From contig CAMWVS010000004.1 of assembly GCA_947177775.1 (NCBI GenBank), forward strand, positions 27,229-91,228: a stretch of DNA of 64,000 nt, in the 5' to 3' direction. Source of the DNA: an uncultured Prevotella sp. (GTDB lineage Bacteria > Bacteroidota > Bacteroidia > Bacteroidales > Bacteroidaceae). Below, in pieces: positions 1 through 10,560 of this stretch (position 1 is its first letter; each line of letters starts with the position of its first letter). The position numbers were made by a program, and so were the translations under genes. Below the pieces are notes generated by a model. It saw only the letters and a program-made list of their open reading frames with translations, did no database searches and was not told the origin of the DNA.

Positions 1-1243
1 GTTATGGTCTGTACCTGCGGAGATATCTCGGAAACGGTGCGCAACATGCGGTTGCGGTCAAGCACCGACTGGTTGTATTTGTTGATGAGCGCCGTAGACG
101 AAACGTCCGTCAGTCCGACGTTTGAGGGAATAATCTGATAGCGGTTTTCCGGATTGTCCACATATTCGCGGAGGAAGTCGAGCATCTGTATCTGAGAGCG
201 GGCTTCCGAAAGCTTGGCCGAATACTGGCTTGTCTGTGCCAATGTTTCCGTAGCGTCGAGCTTGAGCTGGGTCAGATTGTTGCGCTTCTTATACTCTTCA
301 AGCTCACTTTCGGTTGTTCCCAGTTCCGCGCTGATTTTCTCCAGACGTCCGTTGATGAACTCTTCCGTCTTGACTGCAATCTCATTCTTGTCGGCATTTG
401 CCTGACGGTTGTAGCAGATGGCGAGCTGCTTGAGGTAGTCCATAGCTCTGGTCAGATTGTGATCCCGCAAGGTTATGAGGGCTATGGAGGTCATCTTTGA
501 GGTTGGTTCGACGCTCATGGATCCGACGTATGCACTTGCCATGGCCATAGGCGGATAGATGCGGACGTAGATGTCCTTCTCCCATGGAGCTTTGCTTGTC
601 TGATTTTTTGTGAATGTCAGCACTCCGGCCGGTGTCTTAAATGTGGCTGGCAGTGTCGTGAATGACGTTTCGAACGGAACTTCATTGCCGGTTTTTTCGT
701 CATAAGTCTTACCGGTCACCTCGTATGTTCTTCCGTTTTTCGTTATTTTCATGTCAACCGGCAGCATGGTCTCGTCCATCCTGTCGAGACTTGCCGGGTC
801 TATGTCCACGTTGATGGGCTGTGTCTTGTAAATGAGTTGTTTCTTGACAAGCCCTTTGAATTTGTATTCCACATAGAGACGAAGGTCCTTCACGGTCTCG
901 CGGGCAAGAATACGGCTCTGGAGAATCTCCACTTCGTTCTCGATTCCGGCACTGTTGGAGATGAAACCAAGTTCCGACATGTTTGCCAGCATCTGATTGC
1001 CGGTGTTCCTGTGTGAACTGTTGTCGTCTTTGATAAGCATCTTGACGGATGCCTGATAGACGGGACTTTTGTAGCGCAGGTAAAGGAACGCTCCGCAAAG
1101 GAAAATGATGACCGATAGTACGAACCACTGCCAGTTGAGCAGAAACATGGTCAGAATGCTCTTGAAATCGAACGACGATTCTTCCTTCTGGGTCTCGACG
1201 GCTTCGAAATTAGCCAAAGTGTCAATCTTGTTCTTTTCTTCCA
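1..1243 (-). CDS. Wzz-type polysaccharide co-polymerase, probably a BY-kinase fusion (3' end outside window)
   Basis: An open frame runs from ATG at 1243 off the left edge, about 414 codons with no stop. It begins MEEKNKIDTLANFEAVETQ and has a membrane segment at about residues 37-57, then a periplasmic Wzz domain beginning RYKSPVYQASVKMLIKDD. A long charged helical region follows (about 275-345, ending near SELEEYKKRNNLTQLKLD), typical of the coiled coil of chain-length determinants. In Bacteroidales this architecture usually continues into a second membrane helix and a cytoplasmic BY-type tyrosine kinase, which would lie outside the window (inference). It controls chain length or export of capsule/exopolysaccharide at the inner membrane. 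The start is 23 nt after the rfbA stop, so the two are probably co-transcribed. Confidence 0.85.
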
Positions 1244-1266
1244 TTAAAATATGATTGTTTATGTTC

Positions 1267-2133
1267 TTAAATGCTCATGAGATATTTTCCGTAATCATTC
1301 TTCACCATGGGTTCAGCCAGACGGTGAAGTTCTTCGCGTGTAATCCAGCCTTTGCGATAGGCTATTTCCTCCAGACATGCGACTTTCAGTCCCTGTCTTT
1401 TTTCGATTACTTCAATGAAAGTGCTGGCTTCGCTCAGGCTATCGTGTGTGCCTGTGTCCAGCCATGCGAAACCGCGTTGCAGCGTCTGCACCCTGAGCTG
1501 GCTTCGGCGGAGATACTCCTGATTGACGGACGTGATTTCCAGTTCGCCCCGTTCGCTTGGCTTTATGGAACGTGCAATCTCCACAACGCTGTTCGGATAG
1601 AAATAAAGCCCCACTACGGCATAGTTCGATTTGGGATGTCGGGGTTTCTCCTCGATGCTCAGACAGTTGCCTTCGGCGTCGAATTCGGCCACTCCATATC
1701 TCTCCGGGTCGTTGACATAATAGCCGAAGACCGTAGCCTTGTTTTCCGTTTCCACATTATCGACACTCTGACGGAGCATTCCGGAAAATCCGCTGCCGTA
1801 GAAGATATTGTCACCGAGCACGAGGCAGACGTTGTCCTTGCCGATGAAATCGGCTCCGATGATGAAAGCCTGGGCCAGACCGTCAGGCGACGGTTGTTCC
1901 GCATAGCTGAAACTGACTCCCATCGCTTTACCGTCACCAAGCAGCCGACGGAATCCCGGAAGATCGTCGGGAGTGCTGATGATGAGTATATCCCGTATTC
2001 CGGCCAGCATGAGGACGGATATGGGATAGTATATCATTGGCTTGTCAAAGATGGGTATCAGCTGCTTGCTGATGCCCTTTGTGATAGGGTACAGCCGCGT
2101 ACCGCTGCCACCGGCCAGAACGATACCTTTCAT
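1267..2133 (-). CDS. rfbA: Glucose-1-phosphate thymidylyltransferase
   Basis: The 288-aa product makes dTDP-glucose from glucose-1-phosphate and dTTP, the first step of dTDP-L-rhamnose synthesis, in the cytoplasm. The N-terminus holds the nucleotide-binding motif [18 protein letters not shown], followed by the FDKPMIYYP segment; GDNIFYG and EEKPRHPKS are also typical of the family, and the length is normal. The start is preceded by a promoter-like element at 2166-2173 on the minus strand. It is the first gene of a unit continuing into the Wzz gene. The rfbB, rfbC and rfbD genes are not in this window. Confidence 0.96.
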   Translation of the reverse strand: MKGIVLAGGSGTRLYPITKGISKQLIPIFDKPMIYYPISVLMLAGIRDILIISTPDDLPGFRRLLGDGKAMGVSFSYAEQPSPDGLAQAFIIGADFIGKDNVCLVLGDNIFYGSGFSGMLRQSVDNVETENKATVFGYYVNDPERYGVAEFDAEGNCLSIEEKPRHPKSNYAVVGLYFYPNSVVEIARSIKPSERGELEITSVNQEYLRRSQLRVQTLQRGFAWLDTGTHDSLSEASTFIEVIEKRQGLKVACLEEIAYRKGWITREELHRLAEPMVKNDYGKYLMSI

Positions 2134-2165
2134 TGAAATTGTATTTTAATATTAAAAAATCGTTG

Positions 2166-2173
2166 CAAAGGTA
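2166..2173 (-). promoter_or_regulatory. Promoter -7 element of rfbA-wzz
   Basis: TACCTTTG on the minus strand, 32 nt before the rfbA ATG; it matches TAnnTTTG. Confidence 0.6.
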
Positions 2174-2237
2174 AGAATTTATTTTATTAATACCATTATT
2201 TATAATGGATTTTAATTAGAATGTGCGGAATAATCCT

Positions 2238-2245
2238 TAACTTTG
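2238..2245 (+). promoter_or_regulatory. Promoter -7 element of the unknown gene at 2352
   Basis: TAACTTTG about 106 nt before the chosen ATG, leaving a leader of roughly 100 nt. Confidence 0.5.
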
Positions 2246-2351
2246 CACCCGTAAATACCAATCCATGTCCGTCAGTGGCATGTTTCCGCCGGCCTGTCAG
2301 TGCCGCGGGAATTGGCGTGAGGCGGCATGAATGAATTTAAAAATCAGAATT

Positions 2352-2981
2352 ATGAGTATATTTTCAAAACTGTTCGGCAAGAAGGCCGAGGAAGAGTCGA
2401 AAACCGGTGGAATGGAAGACTTCATGACTCTCATACGCGTCTATTTTCAGGCTGCCATTGCGGCAGACCTCGGCATAACCAATCTGGCCATGCTGCCGGA
2501 TCTGAGAGTGTTCAAGACAACATTGCGTGTTCCTACTGTAAACAACAAGCTGGGAGTGGGCGAGAAAGCCCGTTGCCGCAAGATGCTGAAGGAAATCTAT
2601 TCCATGGACGATTCTTTTTTCAAGGAGATAGACCAAAGTCTGCGCCGTAACTGCCGCAAGATTCAGGATGTCCAGATTTATCTCGTCCAGTTCCAGAATT
2701 TCACTCAGGACCTCATGATGCTCATGGGCAATCTGATGAAGTTCAAGCTCCGGTTGCCGGGATTTTTCAAAAAAGCCATGTACACAATGACGGAGAAGAC
2801 CGTCAACGACATCTTCACAAAGAACAACTACACCGATCCGGGCGTTATGAAGACCGTTGTGGCCATCCGCGAATATGACAAGCGGCTCGGTTTCTCCCAG
2901 CGTTGGGTGACGGATTTTGTCTATAAAGTGGTCATGCTGGCCAAGAAAGAACCGCGTCCGAAAGACGAAGAGGCTAAATAA
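2352..2981 (+). CDS. Unknown cytoplasmic protein, about 209 aa
   Basis: I do not recognise this family. The protein begins MSIFSKLFGKKAEEESKTGG, is rich in Lys and Met, and has no signal peptide or clear membrane helix. A run of hydrophobic and amphipathic segments lies at about residues 110-150 (NFTQDLMMLMGNLMKFKLRL). The tail is charged (KKEPRPKDEEAK). The frame could also start 7 codons earlier at 2331 (MNLKIRI); I prefer 2352 because it gives a compact Met start on a typical IFSKLFGKK opening. It stands alone between the divergent rfbA promoter and a hairpin at 3023-3073. A helical membrane-associated or stress-linked protein is possible, but this is a guess. Confidence 0.75.
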   Translation: MSIFSKLFGKKAEEESKTGGMEDFMTLIRVYFQAAIAADLGITNLAMLPDLRVFKTTLRVPTVNNKLGVGEKARCRKMLKEIYSMDDSFFKEIDQSLRRNCRKIQDVQIYLVQFQNFTQDLMMLMGNLMKFKLRLPGFFKKAMYTMTEKTVNDIFTKNNYTDPGVMKTVVAIREYDKRLGFSQRWVTDFVYKVVMLAKKEPRPKDEEAK

Positions 2982-3022
2982 AATACGCCCGTCTTTTCCC
3001 GCATATTTCCATAATTAGAAAA

Positions 3023-3073
3023 ACAAAGGCTTCGGTCCGGACAAAACCACACAGTCCGGGCCGAAGCCTTTGT
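3023..3073. terminator. 20-bp hairpin after the unknown gene
   Basis: Arms 3023-3042 and 3054-3073 pair over 20 positions with one G-U. The better T-run lies on the minus-strand side (TTTGTTTTTC), so it may work in both directions. Confidence 0.7.
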
Positions 3074-3373
3074 CTATGAAAGACTCTCTTGCCCGTTGTC
3101 CCGTTTTGACACGCCATCTGCATTTTTGACGCACACTCATGAGGCTCCACCTGTAGGGATATGCCCCGGAGGCATCCGCTCCATCATATGCCGTCAACCG
3201 ACATTCTGACATTCCGGATGTGCCGGAGAACATCCCTGCACGAAGCTGAATTTCAATCATGTGAATAGATGAGTAGCCACCAGTTCCTTTCGTCAGAACA
3301 TAAAAAACGTTAAACGCAATCATTATTCTTCCGCTGATAATCCGATGTTTGTCTTTTTGTGTTAATTTTGCAT

Positions 3374-3590
3374 CTGTTAAGGTTCGCATAACAGCGATTA
3401 AAAGGGAATGGTGGTGGAAATCCCCAACTGTCCCGCAGCAGTGAGTTCCTTTTAAAGGCTCTGATAGCAAATCCACTGTTTTCACAGGAAGTGAAAATGG
3501 GAAGGAGTCAGAAGCCGGAACGAAGTCTGAAGACCTGCCTTGCTGATAAACAAAAGCTGAAATTCCTCGGAGTAAGGAAGCCTGAAGCGC
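3374..3590 (+). promoter_or_regulatory. Cobalamin (B12) riboswitch aptamer, no obvious target gene
   Basis: The conserved cobalamin-aptamer pieces occur in the right order: GTTAAGGTT near the 5' end, AAAAGGGAATGGTGGTGGAA then ATCCCCAACTGTCCCGC, CCACTG, GGGAAGG, and the core GCCGGAACGAAGTC followed by GAAGACCTGCC (ends near 3541). TAATTTTG at 3363-3370 just upstream could be its promoter. Usually such elements in Bacteroidales sit before btuB-type receptors, cobalamin synthesis genes or B12-independent isozymes. Here the next 375 nt contain no convincing coding region and include a hairpin at 3728-3757, and murF has its own promoter-like site. The boundaries are approximate. Confidence 0.9.
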
Positions 3591-3727
3591 TCATAAATTT
3601 ACGATTAACGAACAGAAGTCCGCGTGTGCGGACAGAACTGGCGCTGGCTTCGTCTTAGGGAATGTTACGGTTTGTCACTGACATTTTCTGAACCGTACGT
3701 GTATTATTATATAAGTTTGTTTACTGG

Positions 3728-3757
3728 CAAGTCCCGGCCGTGAGGTCGGGACTTGTC
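3728..3757 (+). terminator. Hairpin closing the riboswitch transcript
   Basis: CAAGTCCCG (3728-3736) pairs perfectly with CGGGACTTG (3747-3755), followed by a mixed T/C run. It probably ends the riboswitch RNA before murF. Two further small hairpins lie upstream: GTCCGC/GCGGAC at 3618-3633 and TACGGTT/AACCGTA at about 3666-3697. Confidence 0.6.
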
Positions 3758-3908
3758 TCTTATATCCCTTGCTTTTTCCGTAAACAATCTGTTGTCTGCT
3801 TTGTTTTCAAAAGTCCTGCTGCCCGTTCTCTGCGGATAGAGATGACATTTCTCCTGTATTTGAAAGCGATTGGTGGTATAAAAGTGAGCGTGTTCGGAAA
3901 TTTTGATG

Positions 3909-3916
3909 TACTTTTG
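3909..3916 (+). promoter_or_regulatory. Promoter -7 element of murF
   Basis: TACTTTTG lies 49 nt before the murF ATG and downstream of the riboswitch hairpin, so murF need not depend on the riboswitch. Confidence 0.5.
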
Positions 3917-3965
3917 CAGGACTTATAAAAGAACAGGAAATATACCGTAAAATCAATCTGAAGTT

Positions 3966-5264
3966 ATGGAAATATCAGAATTGTATAGCATTTATGCCGC
4001 CAATCCCGTGCTGACGACTGACAGCCGCGACTGTCCCGAGGGTTCTGTCTTCTTAGCTCTGAAGGGAGCGTCGTTCAATGGCAACCGTTTTGCCGCCGCG
4101 GCGTTGGAGAAAGGTTGCGCATGGGCGGTAGTGGACGAACCGGAGTTTGCCACAGATCCGCGCTGTATCCTCGTTGACAACTGTCTGAAAACGTTTCAGC
4201 AGCTGGCCCGCCATCATCGTCGCCGGTTCTCTATTCCCGTAATCGGTATCACCGGAACTAATGGAAAGACAACCACCAAGGAGCTTGTCTCGGCCGTGTT
4301 GGCCCGCCGCTATCGTGTTCTTTATACCGAAGGCAATTTCAACAACGATATCGGTGTGCCCAAGACGCTCCTGCGTATCACTCCCGACCACGAGATAGCT
4401 GTAGTGGAGATGGGGGCGAGCCATCCCGGAGACATCCGCACGCTGGTTGAAGTGGTAGAGCCCACATGCGGACTGATCACCAACGTCGGCCGTGCCCATC
4501 TTCAAGGTTTCGGCTCGTTGGAAGGCGTGATCCGCACAAAAGGTGAACTCTACGACTATCTGCGCGGGCGTGAGGATAGCGTCACGTTCATCAACACGGA
4601 CAATTCCCATCTGATGTCCATTGCCGGCGGCCTGCCCCGCATGGTGACCTACGGCCGTGGAGAGTCGGCTTCCGTGAGGGGCGAGATTGTCGGTTGCGCT
4701 CCTTTTCTCCGTTTCCGCTGGCAGGCTGAGGCCGCAGGAACGGAATGGCACGAGGTCGCTACCCATCTCATCGGGGCTTACAATATGGACAACATGCTGG
4801 CGGCAATCACCGTAGGACTACATTTTGAGGTTGCTCCGGAAGACATTTGCCGTGCGCTGGAGGACTATGTTCCAGGCAACAACCGTTCGCAGCTCACCAT
4901 TACCGAAAATAACCGTCTGATTGTAGATGCCTACAACGCCAATCCTACGAGTATGGCGGCCGCAATAGAGAATTTCCGTGATATGACGGCCGACGGAAAG
5001 ATGGCTATCCTCGGCGATATGGGTGAGCTTGGCGACGTCAGCGCCGAGGAACACCGGCGTGTGGTGCGGCTGCTCATGGATGCCGGCCTGAAGGACGTGT
5101 GGCTCGTCGGAAGTGAATTCGGACGGACGGAATGTCCGTTCCGCAAGTTTGCCGATGTCGATGAGGTGAAGACAGTCTTGGCCGCTGAACGTCCCGAAGG
5201 CCGCTGTATACTCATCAAGGGAAGCCACAGCACGCGTCTCTGCGAACTTCCTGAATTGCTCTGA
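3966..5264 (+). CDS. murF: UDP-N-acetylmuramoyl-tripeptide--D-alanyl-D-alanine ligase
   Basis: The 432-aa Mur ligase adds D-Ala-D-Ala to the UDP-MurNAc-tripeptide, the last cytoplasmic step of peptidoglycan precursor synthesis. The N-terminal MurF domain begins with the TDSRDCPEGSVFLALKG segment. The ATP-binding loop GITGTNGKTTTKE lies at about residues 94-106, the middle domain contains VVEMGASHPGDI, and the C-terminal ligase domain contains DAYNANPTSM and LGDMGELG. Length and motif order are normal. It is alone rather than in the usual mur/fts cluster. A strong hairpin follows at 5295-5372. Confidence 0.96.
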   Translation: MEISELYSIYAANPVLTTDSRDCPEGSVFLALKGASFNGNRFAAAALEKGCAWAVVDEPEFATDPRCILVDNCLKTFQQLARHHRRRFSIPVIGITGTNGKTTTKELVSAVLARRYRVLYTEGNFNNDIGVPKTLLRITPDHEIAVVEMGASHPGDIRTLVEVVEPTCGLITNVGRAHLQGFGSLEGVIRTKGELYDYLRGREDSVTFINTDNSHLMSIAGGLPRMVTYGRGESASVRGEIVGCAPFLRFRWQAEAAGTEWHEVATHLIGAYNMDNMLAAITVGLHFEVAPEDICRALEDYVPGNNRSQLTITENNRLIVDAYNANPTSMAAAIENFRDMTADGKMAILGDMGELGDVSAEEHRRVVRLLMDAGLKDVWLVGSEFGRTECPFRKFADVDEVKTVLAAERPEGRCILIKGSHSTRLCELPELL

Positions 5265-5294
5265 CGGTCAGGCGGATATGCCGTATTTTTTTAT

Positions 5295-5372
5295 CGGAGA
5301 AATCCGGTTCTCGCGTTTTCAGGCCCACAAAACGGTCTCCGGAAACGGCGGAAACCGGATCTCTCCGTTTTT
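5295..5372 (+). terminator. murF terminator
   Basis: CGGAGA-ATCCGGTT at the left pairs with AACCGGAT-TCTCCG at the right and is followed by TTTTT. The stem is long with a loop of roughly 45 nt. Confidence 0.7.
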
Positions 5373-5622
5373 AGGGTGGCTTCACGTCTTTTGAGGGTGA
5401 CTCCAGATTGATGCCGTTCGTTTTCGTAAAGTGTTGATATTCCGTTATATACGCATCGGGTATTGGCCTCCGCCGCATCATTGCGTTCACTATGCCGAAG
5501 GCTCCGAAAAGGCTGTTTTTGTCTTTATTATTCTGAATTTCGGCTGTTCCAATCTGGAGAGCCGGCCCGCTTGATTTTTCATTTTCAGTCATGTTTTTCG
5601 CCGGAAAAATCGCTGCCGTTTT

Positions 5623-5729
5623 GCCGTAAGGCCCTCCCGGGGTTGCAACGGGGCCATTGTTGTCGTGCAACGGTAGCCCCGTTGCAATGCAACAATGGCC
5701 CCGTTGCAACCTCGGGAGAGCCTTACGGC
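5623..5729. repeat. 22-bp-period dyad array, GCAACGG type, copy 1
   Basis: Three 22-bp units (5644-5665, 5666-5687, 5688-5709) each start TGCAAC; the middle one, TGCAACGG..CCGTTGCA, is a near palindrome. The whole block is also one large inverted repeat: 5623-5662 pairs with 5690-5729 over about 40 bp (GCCGTAAGG...CCTTACGGC outer ends) with few mismatches. A related copy lies at 26209-26318. The surrounding gap between murF and ligA holds no other clear feature apart from the murF terminator and the ligA promoter. Confidence 0.85.
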
Positions 5730-6002
5730 TTGGAAAATCTTGCGTTTTCAGGTCTTTGGAATTGCACACTTGTTGCTGTTTCGGGCTAATCCGGCTGACA
5801 ATCAGCTGGTTGCGTTTGCACGCGTAGAATTCGCGAATTTGAAAATAAAAATCCCGTGGTCCGAAATTCTCGAAATTTGAGACCTTTATGTCCGTGTTTT
5901 TCCGAATTTGGAAGAAGTGGCGGTGTTTTGCTCCGGGAATGGCGTTTTCCGGATGCTGCTCATAAAAAGTCCGGCCATTTTCGTATTCTCGCGCTTTTTG
6001 AC

Positions 6003-8054
<2,052 letters not shown>

Positions 8055-8082
8055 GGATTTCGGGTTGTGAGAATTTCGGGAA

Positions 8083-8119
8083 GGTGTGTCAAAATGCAGA
8101 TGAAGCACATTGACACACC
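8083..8119. repeat. 37-nt hairpin, copy 1 (3' side of ccsBA-like gene)
   Basis: GGTGTGTC (8083-8090) pairs with GACACACC (8112-8119). A near-identical element in the same orientation lies at 10469-10505, so the ccsBA-like gene is bracketed by two copies. It can act as a terminator for ligA and ccsBA, which converge here. Confidence 0.75.
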
Positions 8120-8133
8120 CTCCTGGAAATATA

Positions 8134-10407
8134 TCAGGCATAAGAGTGCATACCGCCGAGAACATAGTTCACTCCGAAGTATGTCATCAGGACGGTGAGG
8201 AAAGCGGCGGTCATGAAGATATGGTATGTCAGCGGCCGGCGGAGCGACGGCAGTGAGCCGGCATGGACACCTACGGCATAGACCATCATCGTTATGAGCG
8301 CCCAGACCTCCTTGGGGTCCCATCCCCAGTATGTTCCCCATGAGACATTAGCCCATACGGCTCCGATGAAGATGCCGACGGCGAGCGTCGCGAGGGCGGG
8401 GTGGAGGAACAGCAGACTGAGCACGCGGAGCGCTTCCGGTGCGCCGGTCCGGCTGCTTCCGATGGTTTTCCGCGTAGCCGCCGCAACGACAAGGGCTGTC
8501 ACACCGCAGATGAACGTCATGGCGAGCAGGGCGAATGAGAACATTATGGCGGAAACATGGAGACTGAGCAGAGGCGAGTTGAGCACAGGCATGACGTGGC
8601 TTATGTTCGGGTCCATCTGTCCGATGTGGGAAACGAGCAGGAAGAAGCCCGACATGAGGAAACCGAAGGCGAGCGCGATACGGAAGCGGCGGGCGGCTGC
8701 CAGCGATACGGCCATGACCACCCACGCCACGAACAGCATCGTCTCGTAGCCGTTTGACATCGGGATTGTGCCGCTGATGATCCACCGTAGGGCCTCACAT
8801 ACGGTCAGGGCGGCCAGCGACAGCGCCATCACGGCGCAGCAGAGCCGGAATGCGGCGCCCTTTGTTTTCCTGCCGCAGCCGGTCATCCGCCTTATTGCGA
8901 CGGTCAGCATGACGACTCCGAACGTGAGATTGACCATGAAAAGGATTGTGGCGAACGGCACAGCGTTGTAAATCCGTTCGGCTTTCGTCTGTAAAGACGA
9001 CGGCAACGACATTCCCCCGTTTTTCTCCTGATAGCGCTTCATCTTGCCTATGAGCATTGCGGCGCGCTCCGTGTTGCCGCCGCCGGCCGCCTCGGCGAGC
9101 AGCGGGATGGCGCCTGCGATATAAAGGGCGTCGGGCGTAGGCACTGTGGCTGCGGGCTTGTCCGTCGGGGCATTCCACGTCGTAGCGGCGTCGACAGTAT
9201 ATGGGAATATCTTCAGCAATGTTCCGCGTGTCACCTCCATGATCATCATCAGGCGGTCGTCTACGGCCGCCACGTCCTTGTGGAACTTATCCGACGCTCC
9301 CGCCATGGTTTCCTGGACGTACGGGCCGAGGATATAACCGCCCATGTCGCGGTTGAAGAACGTGTTGACGGAACAGTATTCCGGCAGCATCAGCGTCTCG
9401 CGCAGCGGTCCGTTCTTCATTTTTATTATCGGTTCGTCAAACCACCGGTCTCTCCACAGGATAAATCCCGTGAGCACCTGTTCGGCCGTCAGCCCCTCGT
9501 ATGAAGTCTTTCCGCAGAGCTTCCGCGTGAAATCGACGGCCAGAGTCTGGACCGGACAGATGCGTCCGTTGTGAAGGACGTAGAGCCGGCCGAAATCCTC
9601 GGCCGTTTCCTTGGGCAGCACTGGCGGAGTTCTCTCACCGCCGTCAGCGCCCGATGCCGGAATGAAGCCGGCGGGAGCCATGAGAATGGTCATGACGAGC
9701 ACGCTCTCCCTGACGGCCGGGCTTCTGAGAAGCCGCCGGAACGTTCCGGACGGATCCGCCAGCGACCAAAGAAACGAGATGAAGAGCAGCGCATAGCCCA
9801 GATATGTGACGGGAATACCCCACGGGTCGGCGTTGAGCGCGAGTATGCTGCCCTGCATGTCGGGGTCGTAGTCGCTCTGATAGAGCCTCACGCCGCGATG
9901 GGAGCAAATCCGGTTCATTGAGACGACAGCGCTTCGCGTGTCTCCGTCGGTGACGGTGATGTGGGAAATGTAGTCTGCGGCGGACGTCGTGCCTTCATGA
10001 TACGCCACCTCGAAACGGTCGAGACGTATGCCGAACGGAAGCTGACGCTCACTCACGTCGTCACCGTCCTGAACCAGATATGTCACGACTGTTTCGCCCT
10101 GACGCAGATGGATCATGCCACGTGTGGCCGTGAGGTGTGTCAGCAGCGCCCCGGCGAGTATGATGACGAACGACAGATGGAGCAGAACCGTTGACGCGCG
10201 GCGCACCCTCCGCCTGATGAAATGGACGGCGGCAAAGGCTGTCAGCAGTGCCCACAACGCCGTGAACCACCACGCGCCGTAGATGTTTTCAGCCGTGAAG
10301 TGTGTGCCGTGGCTCTTCTCGACGAACGTTGCCGCGCCCATGCATATTATGGTAAGGACGTAGAGAAATTTCAGGTATGCCGTAAATGATATTCCGGATG
10401 TTGTCAT
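8134..10407 (-). CDS. CcsBA-type cytochrome c assembly protein (ResB-like + CcsA fusion)
   Basis: The 757-aa inner-membrane protein joins two parts of system II cytochrome c maturation. The N-terminal third is ResB/CcsB-like, with helices at about residues 14-30, 46-62 and 73-90 before a periplasmic region with LRQGETVVTYLVQDGDDV. The middle holds a large periplasmic loop (about 245-480) ending in helices. The C-terminal CcsA part carries the heme-handling tryptophan motif in WGTYWGWDPKEVWALI (near residue 700). It would export heme and attach it to CxxCH motifs. The gene lies downstream of a di-heme protein with two CxxCH motifs, which fits that role. No ResA-like thioredoxin is nearby. Length is usual for the Bacteroidetes fused form. 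Confidence 0.9.
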   Translation of the reverse strand: MTTSGISFTAYLKFLYVLTIICMGAATFVEKSHGTHFTAENIYGAWWFTALWALLTAFAAVHFIRRRVRRASTVLLHLSFVIILAGALLTHLTATRGMIHLRQGETVVTYLVQDGDDVSERQLPFGIRLDRFEVAYHEGTTSAADYISHITVTDGDTRSAVVSMNRICSHRGVRLYQSDYDPDMQGSILALNADPWGIPVTYLGYALLFISFLWSLADPSGTFRRLLRSPAVRESVLVMTILMAPAGFIPASGADGGERTPPVLPKETAEDFGRLYVLHNGRICPVQTLAVDFTRKLCGKTSYEGLTAEQVLTGFILWRDRWFDEPIIKMKNGPLRETLMLPEYCSVNTFFNRDMGGYILGPYVQETMAGASDKFHKDVAAVDDRLMMIMEVTRGTLLKIFPYTVDAATTWNAPTDKPAATVPTPDALYIAGAIPLLAEAAGGGNTERAAMLIGKMKRYQEKNGGMSLPSSLQTKAERIYNAVPFATILFMVNLTFGVVMLTVAIRRMTGCGRKTKGAAFRLCCAVMALSLAALTVCEALRWIISGTIPMSNGYETMLFVAWVVMAVSLAAARRFRIALAFGFLMSGFFLLVSHIGQMDPNISHVMPVLNSPLLSLHVSAIMFSFALLAMTFICGVTALVVAAATRKTIGSSRTGAPEALRVLSLLFLHPALATLAVGIFIGAVWANVSWGTYWGWDPKEVWALITMMVYAVGVHAGSLPSLRRPLTYHIFMTAAFLTVLMTYFGVNYVLGGMHSYA

Positions 10408-10468
10408 ATTTTAAATTTCAAGCATCTTGATTGGGCTCTTTTGACGCCCTGTTATTTGAAAGAATGAG

Positions 10469-10505
10469 GGTGTGTCAAAATGAAGATGAAGCATTTTGAC
10501 ACACC
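10469..10505. repeat. 37-nt hairpin, copy 2 (5' side of ccsBA-like gene)
   Basis: GGTGTGTC and GACACACC arms, same orientation as the copy at 8083-8119 with only a few substitutions in between. Confidence 0.75.
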
Positions 10506-10521
10506 TTTTAAAATGACCGAC

Positions 10522-10552
10522 AGAGCCTGTCTTATCCGCTAAAACAGGCTCT
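10522..10552 (-). terminator. Terminator of the di-heme lipoprotein gene
   Basis: AGAGCCTGT (10522-10530) pairs with ACAGGCTCT (10544-10552), just after the minus-strand stop at 10561. Confidence 0.6.
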
Positions 10553-10560
10553 ATTGTCTT

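Noticed and set aside
3740..3928. 62-codon frame after the cobalamin riboswitch as its target gene
   Set aside because: It begins within the terminator hairpin, has no recognisable domain, lacks a ribosome-binding context and ends over the murF promoter.
5371..5789. Open frames (108-132 codons) across the 5.6-kb repeat
   Set aside because: Their similarity to frames at 26.2 kb comes from the DNA repeat itself, not from a protein; both strands are open there.
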